DNA of 14,301 nt from NCBI GenBank assembly GCA_027065245.1, contig JAMOOS010000099.1:1-14301 (forward strand). The letters run 5' to 3'. The notes below the pieces were generated by a model that saw only the letters and a program-made list of their open reading frames with translations, ran no database searches and was not told the DNA's origin. Position 1 is the stretch's first letter, and every line of letters starts with the position of its first letter. Below, piece by piece: positions 7,164 to 14,165 of this stretch. The translations under genes and the position numbers were made by a program. This DNA is from Desulfuromonadaceae bacterium (GTDB lineage Bacteria > Desulfobacterota > Desulfuromonadia > Desulfuromonadales > Desulfuromonadaceae).

Positions 7164-8138
7164 CTACTCCAGGTTGTCGCCGATAATACTGTGGGAGCGC
7201 TGCTGGGCGACCTCGGCCATCCGCTTTTCCAACCGGTCCTGAAACTCACGCGCGCTGTTATAACCCATCTCCTTGAGCAGTTGATTACGCGCTGCCACCT
7301 CGATAATGGAGGAGATATTACGCCCCGGACACACCGGCACTTTGAGCAGCGGCACCTGAATACCGAGCAGATCGTAGAACTGCTCGTCCAGACCGAGACG
7401 GTCGTAATCACCATCTTCATCCCACTCCACCAGTTCTATCACCACGTCTATTTTCTTGCGCTCGCGAATGGCGGAGACACCAAACAAGTGCTTGATATTG
7501 AGAATTCCCAAACCGCGAATTTCCATGTGATAGTGCAGCAGGTCACTACCTTCGCCAAACAGCACCGCTGGCAACTTGAGCCGCACCTTGACCACATCGT
7601 CGGACACCAGACGGTGACCACGCAGCACCAGATCGAGGGCGCACTCACTCTTGCCGATGCCACTCTTGCCAATCAGCAATACGCCAACGCCAAAGACATC
7701 CACCAGAACACCGTGTACCAGGGTGGACGGCAGCAGGCGTTCTTCCAGAAATTTACTGATAAGAGAGATGAACTGGGAGCTTTTCATCTGGGTGCGCAGC
7801 AGCGGCACGCTGTACTGGCGCGCTTTTTCGATGAGAACCGGGCGCGGCTGCTGCCCCTTGGTGATGATAAAGCAGGCAAAGCCAAGCTGGCACAGGCGAT
7901 CTACGTTGCGCTCGGCAACGTCATCGGCAAGCTTGTCGAGGTAGCTAAGTTCGGTGGAACCGAGTATCTGCACCCGGGTGGGATGGAGAAAGCTCAAGTG
8001 GCCGGCAAAAGCCAGGCCGGGCTTCTGAATACGGTGCGACTCGATCTGGCGATACAGACCGTCCTCACCAGCCAGTACTTCCAGTTCCAAACCGGTATCC
8101 TGCTCCGCCAGTAACGCTTCGACACTCAGTTTTGCCAC
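7164..8138 (-). CDS. hprK: HPr kinase/phosphorylase
   Basis: Bifunctional enzyme that phosphorylates and dephosphorylates HPr on Ser46, controlling PTS flow and, in Firmicutes, carbon catabolite repression. At 324 residues it has the normal family length. Visible features: VHGVLVDVFG (141-150), Walker A GKSGIGKS (157-164), RGHRLVSDDVV (173-183), and the HprK signature around EIRGLGILNIKHLFG (206-220). The target Ser46 motif is intact in the HPr encoded downstream. The start is GTG at 8136-8138; an in-frame TAG two codons upstream forces it, though the ribosome site (GGTGG) is poor. It sits between ptsN and rapZ, where E. coli has no gene. The 71-base spacer before it contains two hairpins. 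Confidence 0.96.
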   Translation of the reverse strand: MAKLSVEALLAEQDTGLELEVLAGEDGLYRQIESHRIQKPGLAFAGHLSFLHPTRVQILGSTELSYLDKLADDVAERNVDRLCQLGFACFIITKGQQPRPVLIEKARQYSVPLLRTQMKSSQFISLISKFLEERLLPSTLVHGVLVDVFGVGVLLIGKSGIGKSECALDLVLRGHRLVSDDVVKVRLKLPAVLFGEGSDLLHYHMEIRGLGILNIKHLFGVSAIRERKKIDVVIELVEWDEDGDYDRLGLDEQFYDLLGIQVPLLKVPVCPGRNISSIIEVAARNQLLKEMGYNSAREFQDRLEKRMAEVAQQRSHSIIGDNLE

Positions 8139-8159
8139 AAGCTACCACCATTTCCGCGC

Positions 8160-8177
8160 GGGATACCCAGATATCCC
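8160..8177 (-). promoter_or_regulatory. Hairpin upstream of hprK
   Basis: GGGATA (8160-8165) and TATCCC (8172-8177) form a perfect 6-bp stem with a 6-base loop, ending about 21 bases before the hprK GTG. No T-run follows on the minus strand, so it is not a terminator. It may affect translation of hprK, whose ribosome site is weak. Function is inferred only from position. Confidence 0.35.
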
Positions 8178-8194
8178 CATCCATTATGGTTAGT

Positions 8195-8212
8195 TGATCA
8201 CGCCCCTGATCA
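8195..8212 (-). promoter_or_regulatory. TGATCA inverted repeat at the ptsN stop
   Basis: Two copies of TGATCA (8195-8200 and 8207-8212), six bases apart, overlap the ptsN stop codon. In RNA they form a 6-bp stem with a GC-rich loop; in DNA they form an 18-bp symmetric site. A CATAAT hexamer lies just downstream on the minus strand, but no convincing -35 accompanies it. Either an operator or an mRNA stem; it could be chance. Confidence 0.3.
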
Positions 8213-8668
8213 GGCCGCTTCCTGCTCACTGATAATCTGGTATATCTCTGCGGCGCTGTCTGCTTCCAGCAACATTTCACGCACCCCGGCATCCTTGAGC
8301 AGCTTTGAAATCCGCGCCAGTGTTTTCAGGTGCACACTCACCGAATCTTCGGACGCCAGCAGCAGAAAAAACAGGTGCGCCGGCTTGCCGTCCATGGAAT
8401 CAAAATCGACCCCGCTCCGACTGCGGCCAAAGGCCAGCACCAGGCGGTCAAGGCTTTTCAGCTTGCCGTGAGGGATGGCTACCCCTTCACCGATGCCGGT
8501 ACTGCCCAGTTGCTCACGCTCACGCAGCACCGCCACCACCTCGTCGCGATTAAGCTCCGGCATGGCGCGCAACAGCACGTCGGTCATCTCTTCAAGCAGT
8601 TCATCCTTGGTTGAAGATTTAAGGTCCGCCTCAATGGCGGCGGGATCAAGCAGTTCAACAATATTCAT
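8210..8668 (-). CDS. ptsN: Nitrogen-regulatory PTS protein EIIA-Ntr
   Basis: Cytoplasmic regulatory protein of the EIIA fructose fold; its phosphorylation state regulates potassium uptake, nitrogen and other processes in proteobacteria rather than carrying sugar. The 152 residues include the active His67 within STGIGEGVAIPHGKL (56-70) and a C-terminal helix region ending EIYQIISEQEAA. The ATG at 8666-8668 matches the family start (MNIVELLDP); the frame is open for 18 more codons of low-complexity Ala/Val upstream, rejected as the spacer. The ribosome site is weak (GGA about 11 bases upstream). No PtsP or NPr is in the window, so HPr from ptsH is its likely phosphate donor. Confidence 0.94.
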   Translation of the reverse strand: MNIVELLDPAAIEADLKSSTKDELLEEMTDVLLRAMPELNRDEVVAVLREREQLGSTGIGEGVAIPHGKLKSLDRLVLAFGRSRSGVDFDSMDGKPAHLFFLLLASEDSVSVHLKTLARISKLLKDAGVREMLLEADSAAEIYQIISEQEAA

Positions 8669-8673
8669 AATTT

Positions 8674-8728
8674 CACATTCCGACGTCGCCGCGACGGCAG
8701 CAGCAGCCACCGCCGCGACCACATTCCG
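8674..8728 (-). repeat. 9-base direct repeat flanking a GC-rich stem, hpf-ptsN spacer
   Basis: CACATTCCG occurs at 8674-8682 and again at 8720-8728. Between them, 8685-8719 can fold: GTCGC pairs with GCGAC at the ends and, after a 3-base bulge, a second 5-bp helix closes over a CTG-repeat loop. The ptsN-side copy contains the GGA that serves as its probable ribosome site. It may be a small local duplication. Confidence 0.4.
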
Positions 8729-8730
8729 GG

Positions 8731-9282
8731 CTAACCTTCCTCAGGAACAATAAGACCGTAATTGCCGTCTTTGCGACGATACAGCACATTAATCTTTTCA
8801 CTGGTATCGTCACTGAATACAATAAAATCCTTGTGCAGCAAATCCATCTGCATTACCGCCTCATCTACCGACAGCGGCTTGAGAGAGAAACTATGCGAGC
8901 GGATAACCTTGGGCTCGGCGCTCTCTTCCTCAATACTGGAAGCCTCGAATATAGTTTTGGTAATGGCGCGCTCCTTGCCGCTGCGCGGCGTATGGCGCTT
9001 GAGTTTTTCCTTGTAGCGCTTGAGCTGCCGTTCCAGCTTGTCTATCACTTCGTCGATGGCGGCATACATATCATCGACAACTTCGGCTGAGGCCTTTATG
9101 GTAATTCCCTTGGCACTGATCGTTACTACAGCCTTGTGGCGTTTCTTGCTCTCTACGGTCAGCACCGCCTGCACATCAATCGGCTCGTCGATATATTTAT
9201 GTACCCGAGCCAGTTTTTCCTCTGCATAATCACGTAATGCATCACTGGTATCCATGTGCCTGAACGTAACAGCAATCTCCAT
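8731..9282 (-). CDS. hpf: Ribosome hibernation promoting factor, long form
   Basis: Binds the 30S decoding region and stops translation in starvation; the long form also dimerises ribosomes into 100S particles through its C-terminal domain. Length of 183 residues and a two-domain layout show the long form: residues 1-100 the ribosome-binding domain starting MEIAVTFRHMDTSDALRDYA, a charged linker, then the C-terminal domain including LSVDEAVMQMDLLHKDFIVF. E. coli HPF lacks this second domain. The ATG has AGGAGG four bases upstream, one of the strongest ribosome sites in the window. It lies 45 bases after rpoN, past an 18-base inverted repeat. Also called raiA or sigma-54 modulation protein. 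Confidence 0.95.
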   Translation of the reverse strand: MEIAVTFRHMDTSDALRDYAEEKLARVHKYIDEPIDVQAVLTVESKKRHKAVVTISAKGITIKASAEVVDDMYAAIDEVIDKLERQLKRYKEKLKRHTPRSGKERAITKTIFEASSIEEESAEPKVIRSHSFSLKPLSVDEAVMQMDLLHKDFIVFSDDTSEKINVLYRRKDGNYGLIVPEEG

Positions 9283-9302
9283 AAATCCTCCTTCGATGTT
9301 AA

Positions 9303-9320
9303 GACACCGCTATCGGTGTC
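9303..9320 (-). promoter_or_regulatory. 18-base inverted repeat in the rpoN-hpf spacer
   Basis: GACACCG (9303-9309) and CGGTGTC (9314-9320) form a perfect 7-bp stem with a CTAT loop, 8 bases after the rpoN stop and about 20 bases before the hpf ATG. On the minus strand it is followed by TTAACATCG, not a T-run, so it is not a standard terminator. It may protect or process mRNA between rpoN and the well-translated hpf, or be an operator. Confidence 0.45.
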
Positions 9321-9327
9321 GAATAGT

Positions 9328-10785
9328 CTAGAATAATCTCTTGCGTGCCGTGGATGATCCGATCCCCAGCATCTCCCGGTATTTTGTAACAGTGCGCCGG
9401 GCAATGTCAATTCCATCCCGGCGCAAAAGTTCCACTATCTTCTGATCAGAATACGGCTTTTTGGGATTTTCGGCAGCAATTATTTCTTTTATGCGGCTTT
9501 TAACACTCTCCGAAGCGATGGCGCCGCCGCTGGTACCGATACCACTGTTAAAAAAGAACTTCAACTCAAACAGCCCCTGCGGCGTCTGCACGTACTTATT
9601 GGTGGTTACCCGGCTGATGGTGGACTCGTGCATCTCTATATCTTCCGCCACCTCACGCAATACCAGCGGCTTGAGATAATCGATGCCATAATCGAAAAAA
9701 TCGCGCTGGAACTTGACGATACTGCAGGTTACCCGGTAGATGGTGCGCTGGCGCTGATGAATACTTTTTATCAGCCATTCCGCCCCACGCATCTTCTCCT
9801 GAATATATTCGCTGGTGGCAGAATCAACTGTTTTACTCGACAGTATATTGCGGTAATACGAGCTGATACGCAAATTGGCCAGCCCGTCGTCATTGAGTGT
9901 TACCACATAGTCGCCATCGCGTTTGAAGACAAAAATATCCGGCGTGATATATTGCACGTCGGTGGTATTATAGCCGCTGGCCGGATAGGGATCGAGGGTT
10001 GCCAGTTCTCTGGCCGCCTGCAAAACATCATCGACACTGACGCCGCATTTGCGCGCTATAACCTGATAACGCTGCTGCTCCAGTTCCCGGGCAAAATCGC
10101 GGATAACACGCATGGCCAACGTCTCTGCCATGCCCAGATTTTCCAGTTGCAGCATCAGGCATTCGGGCAGATTACGCGCTGCCACGCCCACCGGATCAAA
10201 GCGTTGCACCACTGCCAGCACCGCCTCCACATCAGCCACTTCACACGAACATTGCCCGGCAATCTCCTCCAGCTCAGCCACCAGATAACCGTTATCATCC
10301 AGATTACCAATGACAGCCGCCCCGATATGTTGTTGCCGCTCGCTTAAATCAGACAGCCGCAATTGCCACAACAGATGCTCCCACAGGTTGTCGGATCTGG
10401 CCAGAAGATTTTCGTAGCTGGGCGGCTCATTGTCACTGCTGTTGTCGACAAGGCTTCCCCCCTGGGTGAAGCCTTGCAGATAGGTTTGCCAGTCGTCGAT
10501 CTGCTCCAGGGCAGTCGCCTCCCCGTCCACAACGGCAACTTCATCACCATCAGCAACGACATTATCGTCAACCGGCAGTTTCTCATCCACAGCGGCACTT
10601 TCCGCCTCCGGTGGATCATCGACATCCACCACCTCCTCCAGTACCGGGTTCTCCTCCAGTTCCTGGTTGACAACCTCCTCCAGTTCCAGACGCGACAATT
10701 GCAGCAGCTTTATCGCCTGCTGCAACTGTGGCGTCATCACCAGTTGCTGTGTAAGTTTAAGTTGTTGGCGTAACTCCAGTGCCAT
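9328..10785 (-). CDS. rpoN: RNA polymerase sigma-54 factor
   Basis: Directs RNA polymerase to -24/-12 promoters, with opening driven by enhancer-binding ATPases. The 485 residues (E. coli 477) run: region I, Gln/Leu-rich, with LKLTQQLVMTPQLQQAIKLL (9-28); acidic region II to about residue 100; core-binding domain; a helix-turn-helix with ESTISRVTTNKYVQTP; and the RpoN box ARRTVTKYRE (462-471), one residue off the usual ARRTVAKYRE. The start ATG at 10783-10785 has AAGG six bases upstream. The gene follows lptB across a 53-base spacer holding a weak terminator-like hairpin. I found no -24/-12 site in the window's spacers, so it does not visibly autoregulate here. Confidence 0.97.
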   Translation of the reverse strand: MALELRQQLKLTQQLVMTPQLQQAIKLLQLSRLELEEVVNQELEENPVLEEVVDVDDPPEAESAAVDEKLPVDDNVVADGDEVAVVDGEATALEQIDDWQTYLQGFTQGGSLVDNSSDNEPPSYENLLARSDNLWEHLLWQLRLSDLSERQQHIGAAVIGNLDDNGYLVAELEEIAGQCSCEVADVEAVLAVVQRFDPVGVAARNLPECLMLQLENLGMAETLAMRVIRDFARELEQQRYQVIARKCGVSVDDVLQAARELATLDPYPASGYNTTDVQYITPDIFVFKRDGDYVVTLNDDGLANLRISSYYRNILSSKTVDSATSEYIQEKMRGAEWLIKSIHQRQRTIYRVTCSIVKFQRDFFDYGIDYLKPLVLREVAEDIEMHESTISRVTTNKYVQTPQGLFELKFFFNSGIGTSGGAIASESVKSRIKEIIAAENPKKPYSDQKIVELLRRDGIDIARRTVTKYREMLGIGSSTARKRLF

Positions 10786-10799
10786 CGATTGCCTTATCT

Positions 10800-10823
10800 A
10801 AAAAATACCCGTTTGCTGCGGGT
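10800..10823 (-). terminator. Weak intrinsic terminator or attenuator between lptB and rpoN
   Basis: ACCCG (10807-10811) pairs with CGGGT (10819-10823) in a 5-bp stem with a 7-base loop, followed on the minus strand by A and six T residues (10800-10805). It lies 15 bases after the lptB stop. The stem is short, so partial termination is more likely than a full stop; only about 14 bases remain before the rpoN ATG, leaving no room for a separate promoter after it. Confidence 0.5.
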
Positions 10824-10838
10824 GCTGTTTCTCTATGG

Positions 10839-11567
10839 TTACAGACGAAAATCCTTGCCGAGATAAATCTCGCGCGCCAGTTCGCTGGACGAGATGTGCG
10901 CCGGCGTACCTTGTTCCAAAATTTGTCCGGCATTAAGGATATAGGCGCTGTCGCATACTCCCAATGTCTCCCTGACATTATGATCCGATATCAGCACGCC
11001 GATACCGCGCTTTTTAAGCCCCGTGATAATCTCCTGCAAATCGTTCACCGCCAGCGGATCGATACCGGCAAACGGCTCGTCCAGCAAAATAAACAGCGGA
11101 TCGATCACCAGCGCGCGGGCAATCTCGGTGCGGCGGCGTTCACCGCCCGAAAGAGCATAGCCAGGTGATTTAGCCACATGCTCCAGGCGAAACTCCGCCA
11201 GCAACTGCTCCAGCCGCTCGCTACGAATCCGGGCATCATCAACATGATACTCCAGTATCGCCAGCAGATTCTCCTCCACGCTCAACTTGCGAAATACCGA
11301 TGCCTCCTGCGGCAGGTAGGCAACTCCGGCGTTGGCGCGCCGATACATGGGCCAAGTGGACATCTCGCTCTCATCGAGAAATACCTGGCCGCCGTCGGGC
11401 TTTACCAGCCCCACCATCATGTAAAACGATGTGGTCTTCCCGGCGCCATTTGGTCCCAGCAAACCGACAACCTGGCCCGATTCCACCTGCAGATCGACGC
11501 CGTCAACCACCTTGCGTCCCTGATAGGCTTTTTCCAGAGCGGTGGCCCGCAGTTTGTGACTACTCAC
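10839..11567 (-). CDS. lptB: LPS export ABC transporter ATPase LptB
   Basis: Cytoplasmic ATPase of the LptB2FG complex that extracts lipopolysaccharide from the inner membrane and pushes it along the Lpt bridge. The 242 residues show a full ABC set: Walker A GPNGAGKTT (38-46), Q-loop Gln87 in LPQEAS, signature LSGGERRR (139-146), Walker B FILLDEPFAGID (159-170) and switch His196 in ISDHNVRE. The start is GTG at 11565-11567, sharing four bases (GTGA) with the end of lptA. The membrane partners LptF and LptG are not in the window. Its position next to rpoN is conserved in many proteobacteria. Confidence 0.97.
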   Translation of the reverse strand: MSSHKLRATALEKAYQGRKVVDGVDLQVESGQVVGLLGPNGAGKTTSFYMMVGLVKPDGGQVFLDESEMSTWPMYRRANAGVAYLPQEASVFRKLSVEENLLAILEYHVDDARIRSERLEQLLAEFRLEHVAKSPGYALSGGERRRTEIARALVIDPLFILLDEPFAGIDPLAVNDLQEIITGLKKRGIGVLISDHNVRETLGVCDSAYILNAGQILEQGTPAHISSSELAREIYLGKDFRL

Positions 11568-12061
11568 TGATTTTTTTCTCCGGGAACAAACATGGCGCGC
11601 ACCCGTTGCTTGCCTCCCTCTACAATACTACGATTATCATTAAGATAAACGATAATCCGTTCGCCACTGACATTATTTTCTCCTTCGACAACACGCGGAT
11701 CGCCGGTCAGGGTAATTTTACCGTCCACCCGGTCGAACACCGCGTGTCTGCCGGTGGCGGTACGACCGGTCTGGACGATACGTACATCGCCGTCGGCAAC
11801 TACCTGGGTAATATCCCTCCTGCCGCCTTTAGCGGTGGCAGCGGCATAATGGACCGTCATGGTTTTGGCGTAAATAAACACATCACCCTGCTGCGCCTGC
11901 ACCGCGCCGGAAAATACCAACACCTGCTTGCTGTCGTCGGCGTCCAGATGGTCGGCGGTTATTTTCACAGGCGCGTTGCGCTCAAATACGGCAGCGCCAT
12001 CGGCTGCCGTTACCCTTAGAGGAATCACCAGCAACAGCAGTGCAATTATCAACCAGCGCAT
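11564..12061 (-). CDS. lptA: Lipopolysaccharide transport periplasmic protein LptA
   Basis: Periplasmic beta-jellyroll protein that forms the bridge carrying lipopolysaccharide to the outer membrane. From the ATG at 12059-12061 it has 165 residues: a signal peptide MRWLIIALLLLVIPLRVTA with likely cleavage near residue 19, then an OstA-type domain with VKITADHLDADDSKQVLVFS and repeated beta-strand patterns to the C-terminus. The start is set by GGAGG six bases upstream and by the signal peptide; a 19-codon upstream extension overlapping lptC is rejected. It begins two bases after the lptC stop and overlaps lptB by four bases. Confidence 0.92.
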   Translation of the reverse strand: MRWLIIALLLLVIPLRVTAADGAAVFERNAPVKITADHLDADDSKQVLVFSGAVQAQQGDVFIYAKTMTVHYAAATAKGGRRDITQVVADGDVRIVQTGRTATGRHAVFDRVDGKITLTGDPRVVEGENNVSGERIIVYLNDNRSIVEGGKQRVRAMFVPGEKNQ

Positions 12062-12063
12062 GT

Positions 12064-12648
12064 TTAACCTCCGCTCGACGGCGTATATTTCACCGCCACA
12101 TTGTTGTTTATGTGCCAAGTTGACCGCGCCAGGTCGATCCGCATCCCCACACCGGTAACATCCATCTCGGCCGAGGTGATATGCACCGGATCAGCCGTGG
12201 TTATTACACCTCCCGCCGCAGCGCCGCCTCTGCTGTAGTGCAGCGAATTACTGGTAAAACGGTAACCGCTGGCGGTGGTAATCACCACATGGCCGCGCAC
12301 CTCAACCTGGCCGCTGTCCATATTGGCCTGTCCTTCGTCACCGGTAAGAACCACATCGCCAAAATCACCATAGTCATACAACTGCATGGTTACCTGTTTA
12401 AGCAGCGTGTCCTTACTGTCCAGATCGTGGCTGGCACTGACAGCACTGAGAGTCCAGCGTTTTTTGCCCGCCACGGTTTCGGTATAACTGAAATTGCCCA
12501 GAGATGCGTCGGCACTCATCTTGACCCCGGCCATTATATCCTTAAGCTTGTCGGCGCGCTGATAAAACACCCCGGTAGCCACCACCACCGCGCTGACAAC
12601 AACAATTGCCACCACCAGGGCATAACGTATTTTCTGCCGTCTATCCAA
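12064..12648 (-). CDS. lptC: LPS export protein LptC
   Basis: Inner-membrane-anchored, mostly periplasmic protein that hands lipopolysaccharide from LptB2FG to LptA. The 194 residues (E. coli 191) have one N-terminal membrane helix at about 8-28 (ALVVAIVVVSAVVVATGVFY) after basic residues, then a periplasmic jellyroll domain with the ASHDLDSKDTLLKQVTMQLY and GQVEVRGHVVITTASGYRFT patterns typical of LptC/YrbK. The start is TTG at 12646-12648, with GGAG five bases upstream; no ATG, GTG or TTG occurs in frame between this codon and the end of kdsC, and later GTG codons fall inside the helix. Sequence similarity in this family is low, so the call also rests on position next to lptA and lptB. Confidence 0.9.
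   Translation of the reverse strand: MDRRQKIRYALVVAIVVVSAVVVATGVFYQRADKLKDIMAGVKMSADASLGNFSYTETVAGKKRWTLSAVSASHDLDSKDTLLKQVTMQLYDYGDFGDVVLTGDEGQANMDSGQVEVRGHVVITTASGYRFTSNSLHYSRGGAAAGGVITTADPVHITSAEMDVTGVGMRIDLARSTWHINNNVAVKYTPSSGG
12068..12072 (-). promoter_or_regulatory. Ribosome binding site fixing the lptA start
   Basis: GGAGG on the minus strand, six bases before the ATG at 12059-12061. It lies inside the last lptC codons and favours this ATG over the upstream one at 12118. Confidence 0.75.
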
Positions 12649-12653
12649 TGCAG

Positions 12654-12657
12654 CTCC
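12654..12657 (-). promoter_or_regulatory. Ribosome binding site fixing the TTG start of lptC
   Basis: GGAG on the minus strand, five bases before the TTG at 12646-12648, just past the kdsC stop. It is the reason for accepting a TTG start. Confidence 0.65.
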
Positions 12658-12662
12658 AACAG

Positions 12663-13181
12663 CTAATCAGTAAAATAGCGCCCGCACACTTCGTCCCAAC
12701 GCCCACTGCGGCGCAACAGCAGATCGCAGATCTCGCGCACCGCCCCGGCACCACCGGGCAGCGAGGCGACATAGTCGACATAAGGCTTGACATCGCTCAC
12801 CCCGTCAGCCACGGTACAGGCAAACCCCACCCGGCGCAGTATGGGCAGATCGACCACATCATCACCCACATAGGCCACCTGCTCATCGCACAGATCCCGG
12901 TCGGCCAGAATCTGCCGGTACGGCTCCAGCTTGTTTTTGGCGCCCTGATACAACAAGGAGATTCCCAGCTCCGCCGCTCGCTGCTCCACTACCCGCGAGC
13001 TGCGCCCGGTGATAATCCCCACCTCGATACCGGCGCGCTGCACCAGTTTAAGGCCGTGACCATCGCGCACATGAAACGCCTTGCTCTCCACACCGTTGTT
13101 ATCATAAATAATCCGCCCGTCCGTCAGCACACCGTCAACATCGAGCAACAGCAATTTTATCTTAGCCAGTTTTTGCATCAT
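12663..13181 (-). CDS. kdsC: 3-deoxy-D-manno-octulosonate 8-phosphate phosphatase
   Basis: Removes phosphate from Kdo-8-phosphate to give Kdo, the sugar joining lipid A to the lipopolysaccharide core. A 172-residue HAD-family phosphatase without a cap domain: nucleophile Asp14 and acid/base Asp16 in DVDGVLTDG (14-22), motif II IITGRSS (56-62), the lysine region around GAKNKLEPY (80-88), and motif IV YVGDDVVDLPIL (104-115). The ATG at 13179-13181 shares four bases (ATGA) with the kdsD stop; a second ATG follows immediately. It is shorter than E. coli KdsC (188), mainly at the N-terminus. Confidence 0.95.
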   Translation of the reverse strand: MMQKLAKIKLLLLDVDGVLTDGRIIYDNNGVESKAFHVRDGHGLKLVQRAGIEVGIITGRSSRVVEQRAAELGISLLYQGAKNKLEPYRQILADRDLCDEQVAYVGDDVVDLPILRRVGFACTVADGVSDVKPYVDYVASLPGGAGAVREICDLLLRRSGRWDEVCGRYFTD

Positions 13182-14164
13182 ACCACCCCCGCGCGCAGCA
13201 GGTCGTGCAGATGGACAATACCCACCGGCACCCGCTCATCTTCGGCGGCAAACACAAACAGGGAGGTTACCGAGTAACGCTCCATAAGCTGCACCGCCTT
13301 GGCCGCCAGATTGTGGCGCAGAACCCGCTTGGGGCTGCGACTCATCACCGCCGTGATCGGTTTGTCCAGCCCGGCGGCGGAATGCTCCAGACAACGGCGC
13401 AGATCGCCATCGGTGAACACCCCCACCAGTGCGCCGCCATCGTCTATAACACCGGTTATGCCAAGTTTTTTATCGGTTATTTCAAACAGCGCCTCTTTTA
13501 CCGAGGTATCCTCGCCCACCAGCGGAATTTCGCCATCGCAGTGCATCAGATCTTCAACACGCAGCAACAGCCGCTTACCCAGGGCGCCGCCGGGATGGAA
13601 CAGGGCAAAATCTTCGGCGCTGAAATTCTTGCGTCGCAGCAGCGCCACCGCCAGGGCATCGCCCATGGCCAGTGTGGCGGTGGTACTGGCGGTGGGCGCC
13701 AGCCCCAGCGGACAGGCCTCTTTTTCCACCGAAATATCGAGAAACACATCACCAGCCAGCGCCAGAGTACTGGCAGGGTTGCCGCTCATGGACAACAAAC
13801 TCAGCCCCATCCGCTTGATTACCGGCAAAATACGGACAAGCTCCTCAGTCTCGCCGGAGTTTGACACAGCGATAACCACATCACCCTTCATCAGCATCCC
13901 CAGATCGCCGTGAATCCCCTCGGCGGGATGGAGAAAAAACGCCGGCGTACCGGTAGACGCCATGGTGGCGGCAATCTTCTGACAGATCAGCCCCGATTTG
14001 CCCATACCGGTAATCACCACCCGGCCGCTGCAGGCGGCGATCAACTCCACCGCGCGCACAAACGAGTCGTCCAGCCGGGCGCGCATGGCGCTGATGGCCG
14101 CAGCTTCTATACTAAAGGTCTCGCGCGCCACCTCCAGGCACGCCTGAGCGTGTCGGTCAGTCAT
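13178..14164 (-). CDS. kdsD: Arabinose-5-phosphate isomerase
   Basis: Converts ribulose 5-phosphate to arabinose 5-phosphate, the first step toward Kdo. The 328 residues equal E. coli KdsD in length. An SIS domain covers about 35-175, with ITGMGKSGLICQKIAATMAS (51-70), HPAEGIHGDLGM (79-90), AVSNSGETEE (99-108) and a CPLGLAPTASTTATLAMGDA segment (151-170); FHPGGALGKRLL (189-200) leads to two CBS domains at about 205-262 and 270-328. The ATG is one base after the kdsA stop (TAG, one base, ATG), so translation is coupled. Kdo synthesis order A-D-C is preserved in the operon. Confidence 0.96.
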   Translation of the reverse strand: MTDRHAQACLEVARETFSIEAAAISAMRARLDDSFVRAVELIAACSGRVVITGMGKSGLICQKIAATMASTGTPAFFLHPAEGIHGDLGMLMKGDVVIAVSNSGETEELVRILPVIKRMGLSLLSMSGNPASTLALAGDVFLDISVEKEACPLGLAPTASTTATLAMGDALAVALLRRKNFSAEDFALFHPGGALGKRLLLRVEDLMHCDGEIPLVGEDTSVKEALFEITDKKLGITGVIDDGGALVGVFTDGDLRRCLEHSAAGLDKPITAVMSRSPKRVLRHNLAAKAVQLMERYSVTSLFVFAAEDERVPVGIVHLHDLLRAGVV

Positions 14165-14165
14165 G

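Noticed and set aside
6483..8114. A 543-codon open frame on the plus strand
   Set aside because: It lies antisense to rapZ and hprK, which have clear family motifs. Its translation is His/Gln-rich with no recognisable domain, typical of a shadow frame.
8669..8722. Longer ptsN start giving an Ala/Val-rich N-terminal extension
   Set aside because: The extension is low-complexity translation of the repeat spacer, and the family start aligns with the ATG at 8668.
12062..12118. Longer lptA start overlapping lptC
   Set aside because: It would put a polar segment before the signal peptide, and the internal ATG has a strong GGAGG at ideal spacing.
12099..12121. Possible -24/-12 sigma-54 promoter on the minus strand (TGGCAC)
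   Set aside because: The TGGCAC is not followed by TTGC at the right spacing, and it lies inside lptC. Other TGGCAC matches (for example near 6767 and 9113) also fail at the -12 element.
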